Assembly: GCA_951394405.1 (NCBI GenBank)
Contig: OX596338.1
Location: 3,658,001-3,722,000 of the forward strand
From: Coprinellus micaceus
Taxonomy: Eukaryota; Basidiomycota; Agaricomycetes; Agaricales; Psathyrellaceae
Direction: 5' to 3'
Length of the DNA: 64,000 nt
A model generated the notes under the pieces. The model was not told the DNA's origin, did not search any database, and saw only the letters and a program-made list of their open reading frames with translations. Positions within the stretch are counted from its first letter, which is position 1, and every line of letters begins with the position of its first letter. The position numbers and the translations under genes are program-made. Below are positions 58,362-64,000 of the stretch, one piece after another.

Positions 58362-60544
58362 AGCTCCGACCCTACAATACACCACCGAGCAGACGCACGT
58401 TTTTCAGGCCGTCCAGTGATGTATTCTCGGGCAGGAGGCGATAAAAGTTGGGAAAGAGCATCGCCATCCTTCCTTGGGGCGAAGATCAAAGCTCTACGAC
58501 AGGTGCTCAGCGCTGAGGGTCCAATGAATGATGCCTAGCTTCTTCGATCTCACGCCTGTAGTACGTCAGCAGACGAGCCTTCTGAAGCCCGTATGCGCGT
58601 ACACCGCTGTGGAAGGAAGAGAGCAAGGGGAAGCAGAGGAGGGTGGGCAACCTTGTCATGGTCGCTAGTCTTATCGCGACCAAGGAAAGGTGTGAGCTTG
58701 GTCCTGAGGCCCATCAACGAGAAGAAGGATGGTCAGCAAACGCTACAGTCCACATGAAGACGCACGGAATTGGTTGTACAGTCTGAGGTGGGCTCAACAG
58801 CGAGTAGGTGACCATCTCCCTGGCTGGTGCGGTGATTTCGCGTTCATTTAGACTTGCACGTGCGCATAGCTAGAATGCCAGCCTGGGCACTTCTTACAGG
58901 CGCGTAATGTGCTTTGTATGGACCTTGGATGGCTTCCTTTGGATTATCATTATTACTTTCTACCGACCTTGAACGTTTCAATCCTCCGTATCCTCACGGT
59001 CGCTCTGGCAGATGTATGCGTCGGCGGTTGGTTTACAGAGGCAGTGACTTCCGGCGGGGTGGGGATGATCGTCGCTGGCGCGTTTCCGGAGTTCCCGCTT
59101 CTTGTTTCTGACCACGACGTCCTCTCAAACCTAATCCTCCAAGTTTTAGATTCAACACGCGTCATACTAAGGTTTCTCTGTATGGGTATGAATAATTCTG
59201 ACATCGTCCTTGATGAACGTCGCGGTCAGAACTGGCGACTTTAGAGATGGACCCTAGTCCTCCCTAGTCCCCCGATGGCGGTTCGAGCGACATTTATTTT
59301 GGTATCCTACATGGATAGTCACAAATTGTATGTGTCCTTCAGACCCCTCATTTTGCTCTGATTTCCCTGCTTCTGATCTCTGGGCTCACCATGGAGACTC
59401 TGTCACGCCTTTCTAGGGTTTCCAACCAGGTTGAATGCCGCCAAGTATTAAATGAATGAATGTCGCTCCAAGCTCCCATTCCGCCTGTTACACAAAATAA
59501 GAGAAGTCGGCCGCCAAGAGGTATATGGCACCTTCTGGAAACGATGCGCGTCGGTGTGCTGCCAACGAAAAACAACAGTGATTGTCTGTGCCGGCCTGAG
59601 GCAAGCCCAAAGGCCCACTGGCATTGTCTCGACAACAAAGCGACAACCGAGCAGGAGAACGCGTCAGGGCGCCAATTGAGCACAATTGCGCCGTCGTCAC
59701 GGAAGCAAAAGCACATGTGGCGATGCCAGTGATCGATGCGCCCCTGGTCGGGCGTTAGACGCCGAGCCCCGAGAGTCGCGCCCTCTGACGCTTCGTGGAG
59801 TGTCTTGAGGGTACCTCGGAGAGCCAATATACGAAAGGAAATCATACGGAGTTAGAGCTGAACCTTTTTATCACAGGTCCATACCCATCCGAAAAAATTG
59901 CGCTTCGTACTGCGTGGAAGCCCCACATTTCGCCTTGTGAAGAGTCAGGAGTTGTCTTCGTATTCTCCGGGCGAAGGTGAGGCGCGTCTGTCTCTCACGA
60001 AGGTCTCGATTTGGGGGTCAAATCGACGCGAAGCTTTCCACGTAGGCGCTCCAAACGTAAATCTAGCATTTTCCATTCAGATAATCTCCTCATGACATAC
60101 ACGGCCTGGTATCACAGCGGGCAAGGGGGACCGCAGTGCAAAGTTCATCCCATGTGCGTTCGGTAAATCGTTCGGTCCTCAGCGCACTGCAAACTGATAC
60201 GTTCTAGCAGGATCTCGAAGGACTGATAGATTCGTGGGCTGGAAGGTGATATGTGGGCTATGGACGGTAGCAACGGTGTCTGCCGGATGGACCTGTGTCT
60301 CAATTATTGATTTCTTGGCATTATCCTGAAATGCAACAAATGTTTCGCCAAGGTGAGGAACAATTGCCTTACTGGACTTATTTGTGACAGATGCAATCAA
60401 ATATCCACGGTTTAAGGCTTCGAGCTCGTATTCCCCCCTTCTTCTTCAACGCTCACCTGCGTCTTCCCCTTCCTTGTCCGAGTCCCTCGTTTCTAGTCTC
60501 GTCCTTCCCCAGCTTGGTTCTGCGGTGTCTTTCTTTTCTTGTTC

Positions 60545-60550
60545 TATATA
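60545..60550 (+). promoter_or_regulatory. TATA-like box of PL14-like gene 3
   Basis: TATATA lies about 60 bp before the ATG at 60610, after a CT-rich tract. Confidence 0.4.
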
Positions 60551-60609
60551 CGCCGCTCCCACTCTCGTTAATTGCTTTTTCTCCGCTTCCCACAAGCCCA
60601 CCGTTCAAG

Positions 60610-61918
60610 ATGTATACCTCCAAGTTCCTCGTCTACATCCTCGCAGCGCTCGTCGCGACTGTCGCTGCCGCACCTCATGGCAAGCGCGGAAACTGTCGCA
60701 GGCCTCACAGCACCGTGACTGTTAACCCAACCGCCACCTCCGCTGCCGCCACCGTGTCCACCCCCGCAGCTGTTCCATCCAACACCAAGCCTGCCAGCTC
60801 CGGCGCTCCCCAGGTTGCGCCTTCCTCAACCACGAAGGCTGCTTCCGTGCCCGCTGCCGCTCCTTCCACTACCAAGAGCTCAACGGTTAATGAGGACGAT
60901 AATGCCGCTCCCACCTCCACCAAGAGCGCATCCACCACCAAGTCCCCCGCACCCACCAGCCCGTCCACCGGCGGTGGTGCTCTCAGCAACTTGTTCCCTG
61001 CTGGCCGTGGTGCTATGTCCTGGACCGTCGCCCCCTCCGATGCCAACGCCTTGCCCCTCTCCGATGGCACTCTCCGCCCCGAGAAGGTTATGAGGTCGGT
61101 TCCTCACTCCTACACCAAGGCTCCCGACGGCAAGACCGCCATGAGGGCTACCTACCCCAAGGGCTCGTACACTTTCGGTCACAGCCCCCAGGGTGGTTTC
61201 TCCTTCTACGCCCCTGGACCCGCCGCCGTCGACCTCACCAAGGCTAAGGAGGCTACCTTCGGGTACTCCGTCTACATGCCGGCAGGCTTCGAGCCCAACC
61301 TCGGTGGAAAGCTCCCCGGTCTCTGTACGTATTTGTTATCTAAATCATACCATCGCCGTGATCTAACCTTATCTTCCAGACGGTGGAAACAGCGACAGCC
61401 AGGCTACCAGCTGCTCTGGTGGTCGCCGCGATGATGCTTGCTTCTCCGTCCGTCTCATGTGGAGGTCTGGTGCTGCTGGTGAACTCTACACCTACTTGCC
61501 TCCCAGCTTCGGTGCCAACAAGGCTGTCTGCAACGTTGCCCCTTCCTCGGACTGCAACCCCACCTATGGTGCTTCCGTCGGCCGTGGCTCCTTCCACTTC
61601 ACCAAGGGTGGCTGGACCACTGTCTCTGAGCGCGTCAAGCTCAACGACGTTGGTAAATCGAACGGCGAGATCCAGCTCTTCGTCAACGGAAAGAGCGTGA
61701 TCAACGTCTCTGGCTTGGTTCTCAGGAACTCTGCTGCTGGAAGGATCCGTGGCATGCAGTTCCAGACCTTCTTCGGTGGTACGTATCTTTCTGACTAACA
61801 TATTTTGATGAAGTCGACTGACAGAGGCTATGTAGGTTCCAAGCCTCAGTTCGCCAGCCCCAAGAGCCAGGAGCTGTTCTTCTCCGACTTCTCGCTTGCC
61901 GTCACGCAGACCCTCTAA
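60610..61918 (+). CDS. secreted PL14-like lyase 3 with Ser/Thr linker
   Basis: Exons 60610-61324, 61380-61778 and 61836-61918 give 398 residues. A signal peptide (about 1-20) and a Kex2-type KR site (25-26) are followed by a ~85-residue Ala/Thr/Ser/Pro linker. The lyase domain runs from SNLFPAGRGAMSW through LSDGTLRPEKVMRSVPH, PKGSYTFGH, GGFSFYAPGP, ATFGYSVYMPAGF, GGKLPGLYGG, GELYTYLPP, GASVGRGSF, LNDVGKSNGEIQLF and GMQFQTFFGG. Codon use is strongly biased to C-ending codons compared with genes 1 and 2, which suggests high expression. A longer open frame extends upstream, but the signal peptide fixes the start. Confidence 0.9.
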
Positions 61919-62865
61919 ACGGAGATCTCCCACAAAAGCATTTAACGCACACGACACTAGACAACACTCCTCCCTCCCGACACACCCTGGTTCACCCTAC
62001 AGGGACCCCTCACGACCATGCCCCCACACCTACACACCTACACACAAGGAAGATTCTGGACGACGCCTCGTCAACATGCGAGCCCCACCCATTCTTTTAC
62101 AACACCACAATCACTGTATCACTAGCGAATGAGCATCCTCCGTTGTCGTGGCTGCTAGACCAGCGCGCCAAGGAGATGTTCGTTCTGTCTTTGTATTTCG
62201 TCCCCCTTCTTCTTTCCGCTTCCCCACTCCTCCCCCCCCTCTCGCCTGGTTGTGACTCGGTTCCCTTTTTATACTCTTCTGATCTGCTTTCTTCTTGTGC
62301 TAGTTGCAAGAACGACTGCCTCTTACGACCATGGGTTGTAGGGGGGCGCTTCCCCGTTTGAGCTAGCCTCGCTCGGGATCCCTCCCTCCTCTTCCCTTCA
62401 TGACACGAGCTGTTATGATCTTAACACGATGGTCGCTGGATATATACACTGTTCATAATCGTCGTTTTTAGATAGTAGAGCTAGATTAGTAACGTTATTT
62501 GGAGCGGTTCCCAGTGGACCAGCGTTATTCTTTGCTATCGATCGCGCTGGCACTTACACATACTGCTACACCTTTTTGTATATCTATTGCCGGGCGCGCT
62601 AGGAGTGTCTCTGGTCTTGCTGTATCGATATTTTTAAATCACTCAACATGCTTCACGTTGAACATCGGTGGTCGGGGAAACTCGCTCGTTGTTACCCACT
62701 TGGCACCCCTGGATGGGACGGTTCCGGATGTGAGGGTTGAGGCCCCTCCTCTTTCCCACAGAGCCTCCGCACTTAAGCGCCCGCATAGGCACGCCCCAGT
62801 TCTCCTTTGCCTCCTGGTACCTTTCCGGAGACCTCTCAAAAACAAACAGCGTCTCTTCATGCATC
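61919..62865. other. intergenic, C/T-rich
   Basis: 3' flank of PL14-like gene 3 followed by sequence with no recognisable gene; a minus frame here is a shadow across the tRNA. Confidence 0.4.
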
Positions 62866-62949
62866 GCATTAATGGGGTAGTGGTAACCTGGGTCGTTGCC
62901 ATTCGAGTACTGACTCGACCCGCCGGGGGTTCGATTCCCTCTTAATGCA
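62866..62949 (+). tRNA. tRNA-Gly (anticodon GCC) with short intron
   Basis: Acceptor stem GCATTAA pairs fully with TTAATGC, with discriminator A at 62949. D-arm, anticodon stem GGTCG/CGACC and T-arm GGGGG-TTCGATT-CCCTC all fold. The anticodon GCC is at 62898-62900. About 13 bases (62902-62914) interrupt the anticodon loop one base after the anticodon, the normal nuclear intron position. The internal B box GGTTCGATTCC is intact. Confidence 0.93.
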
Positions 62950-62956
62950 TTGACTC

Positions 62957-62960
62957 TTTT
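62957..62960 (+). terminator. RNA polymerase III terminator
   Basis: TTTT begins 7 bases after the end of the tRNA-Gly gene on the coding strand. Confidence 0.7.
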
Positions 62961-63156
62961 GCCCTCTTCTTCTCTCCTTCTCCAGTCACCCTTTTTTGAT
63001 CTATTCTTTTATTTTGGACCGATAAGCGCCCCCTCTAAGCGCTCAGATAGCCCGAGATCCTCGTCTGTGACAGCGCGTCGGAAAAATAGGGGCTTCGATG
63101 CCAAACAATGCAGCCATCAAGACACGTTCACCCGAACTTTTACCTTGACGCCCACC

Positions 63157-64000
63157 ATGTCAACCTCCAGTCGACCATTGCGAGTTGCGTTCATTCATCC
63201 AGACCTAGGAATTGGTGCTTATCGCCTCATTGGACCGCAGTTACATTGCCTGACGCCGAATAGGTGGTGCTGAGCGCCTGGTAGTTGACGCTGCAGTTGG
63301 TCTGCAGAAACTCGGACATTCGGTGGACATATATACCTCACACCACAACCCGAACCACTGCTTTGAAGAGACAAGGGATGGTGCGTTATCTCTCTGCAAC
63401 TGTGAGGAGGGTATTGACGCGTCTATTCTGTCCAGGAACCTTGACCGTGCACCATGTTGTACCTCCGTTTCCCCGTGCCATTGGAGAAAGATTCCACATC
63501 CTGCTCGCGCATCTACGGCAGCTACGCCTGATATTGCAGCTTCTCCTAGGGTCAAAGAAGTACGACGTCTTCTTTGTAGACCAATTGTCTACTTGTATAC
63601 CTTTCCTACGTGCTTTCGCGGGAGCACGGGTCGTGTTTTATTGCCATTTCCCGGATAAGCTGCTTGCGAGTGGAGCTTTTGTCGAAGGAGACCTCGTCTT
63701 CAAGCGCCAGAGTCTGGTTAAACGACTGTACCGCCTACCTATGGACTGGTTGGAAGAGGTCACAACTCGTGCGTGTTATTACAATGGTGGTATTCGGCGA
63801 TTGACTTTGAACAGGTCAAGCAGACATCATCCTCGCCAACTCCAAATTTACGGCGCGAGTGTTCAAGACCTACTTCCCTTCAATATACCACGACCCAACA
63901 ATCGTATACCCGGGGATCAACCTGGACACCTACGAAGCTGACTACGATCATACCGACCCCAATGTCCAATCCGTGGTCTCGGATAGACCCACTCTCATCT
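63157..64000 (+). CDS. ALG2: alpha-1,3/1,6-mannosyltransferase ALG2, 3' end beyond window
   Basis: Exons 63157-63214, 63264-63380, 63436-63768 and 63815 to the edge give about 231 residues. The GT-B N-terminal domain begins with [20 protein letters not shown] and continues with [65 protein letters not shown] and [14 protein letters not shown]2 adds the second and third mannose to the dolichol-linked oligosaccharide on the cytosolic face of the ER, an essential step of N-glycosylation. The C-terminal GDP-mannose-binding half and EX7E motif lie outside the window. All three junctions restore the family sequence. Confidence 0.95.

Larger units (their letters stand above)
58042..60609. other. 2.5-kb gene-poor spacer
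   Basis: No gene or repeat family was recognised. Frames up to about 165 codons (minus 59348-59845) lack resemblance or splicing. It contains a ~40-bp inverted repeat at 58321-58361. The right end is the promoter and leader of PL14-like gene 3, with pyrimidine-rich stretches. Confidence 0.4.

Noticed and set aside
62499..62945. 148-codon plus-strand frame running into the tRNA
   Set aside because: The tail is the tRNA-Gly gene itself, and the rest has no protein features.

Overview
The window looks like nuclear DNA of a filamentous basidiomycete, most likely an Agaricomycete. Nearly every gene is split by many 45-70 bp GT-AG introns. The gene content is also characteristic: a Plavaka-type transposase, MpaB-type oxygenases, DUF6533-like seven-helix proteins, an HMG-box regulator of the Agaricomycete type, degenerate F-box families and secreted PL14-like lyases. 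All exon structures given here were worked out by hand from reading frame, splice signals and family similarity.

Layout. 0-2 kb: the 5' part of an F-box/LRR-like gene running off the left edge, divergent from an F-box/nucleotidyltransferase-like gene. 3.3-8.0 kb: a 12-exon Plavaka transposase with no frame break. 8.0-11.2 kb: two decayed HSP70 copies in tandem, introns retained. 12.8-13.8 kb: a truncated MpaB-family pseudogene. 14.6-16.8 kb: F-box paralogue A. 17.5-18.4 kb: a single-pass membrane protein. 20.3-21.8 kb: an HMG-box factor. 23.3-25.2 kb: a secreted or vacuolar serine carboxypeptidase. 25.8-27.9 kb: calcipressin, then a CCDC124-family protein. 28.5-29.1 kb: a CYP51-like N-terminal fragment. 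29.9-32.1 kb: F-box paralogue B. 32.4-34.2 kb: a 14-exon seven-helix protein. 35.7-37.6 kb: MpaB paralogue 1. 37.9-40.7 kb: CWC22. 41.0-42.2 kb: a LACTB2-like metallo-beta-lactamase. 42.4-44.5 kb: MpaB paralogue 2. 45.5-46.4 kb: a His-rich methyltransferase. 48.1-49.2 kb: a Rab11-type GTPase. 49.9-51.8 kb: an F-box/LRR protein. 52.6-53.8 kb: an M50B-like membrane peptidase. 54.6-61.9 kb: three tandem PL14-like lyases. 62.9 kb: tRNA-Gly(GCC) with an intron. 63.2 kb to the end: ALG2, cut by the right edge.

How it fits together. The window mixes conserved housekeeping genes (CWC22, Rab11, ALG2, CCDC124, calcipressin, carboxypeptidase, tRNA) with fast-evolving accessory DNA. The accessory part is concentrated at 1-16 kb and 28-37 kb, where transposon, pseudogenes and lineage-specific families (F-box, MpaB, seven-helix) interleave. 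The PL14 trio is a local tandem expansion with conserved exon sizes. Stretches labelled 'no gene seen' were scanned on both strands, but short, intron-rich or unfamiliar genes could be hidden in them.
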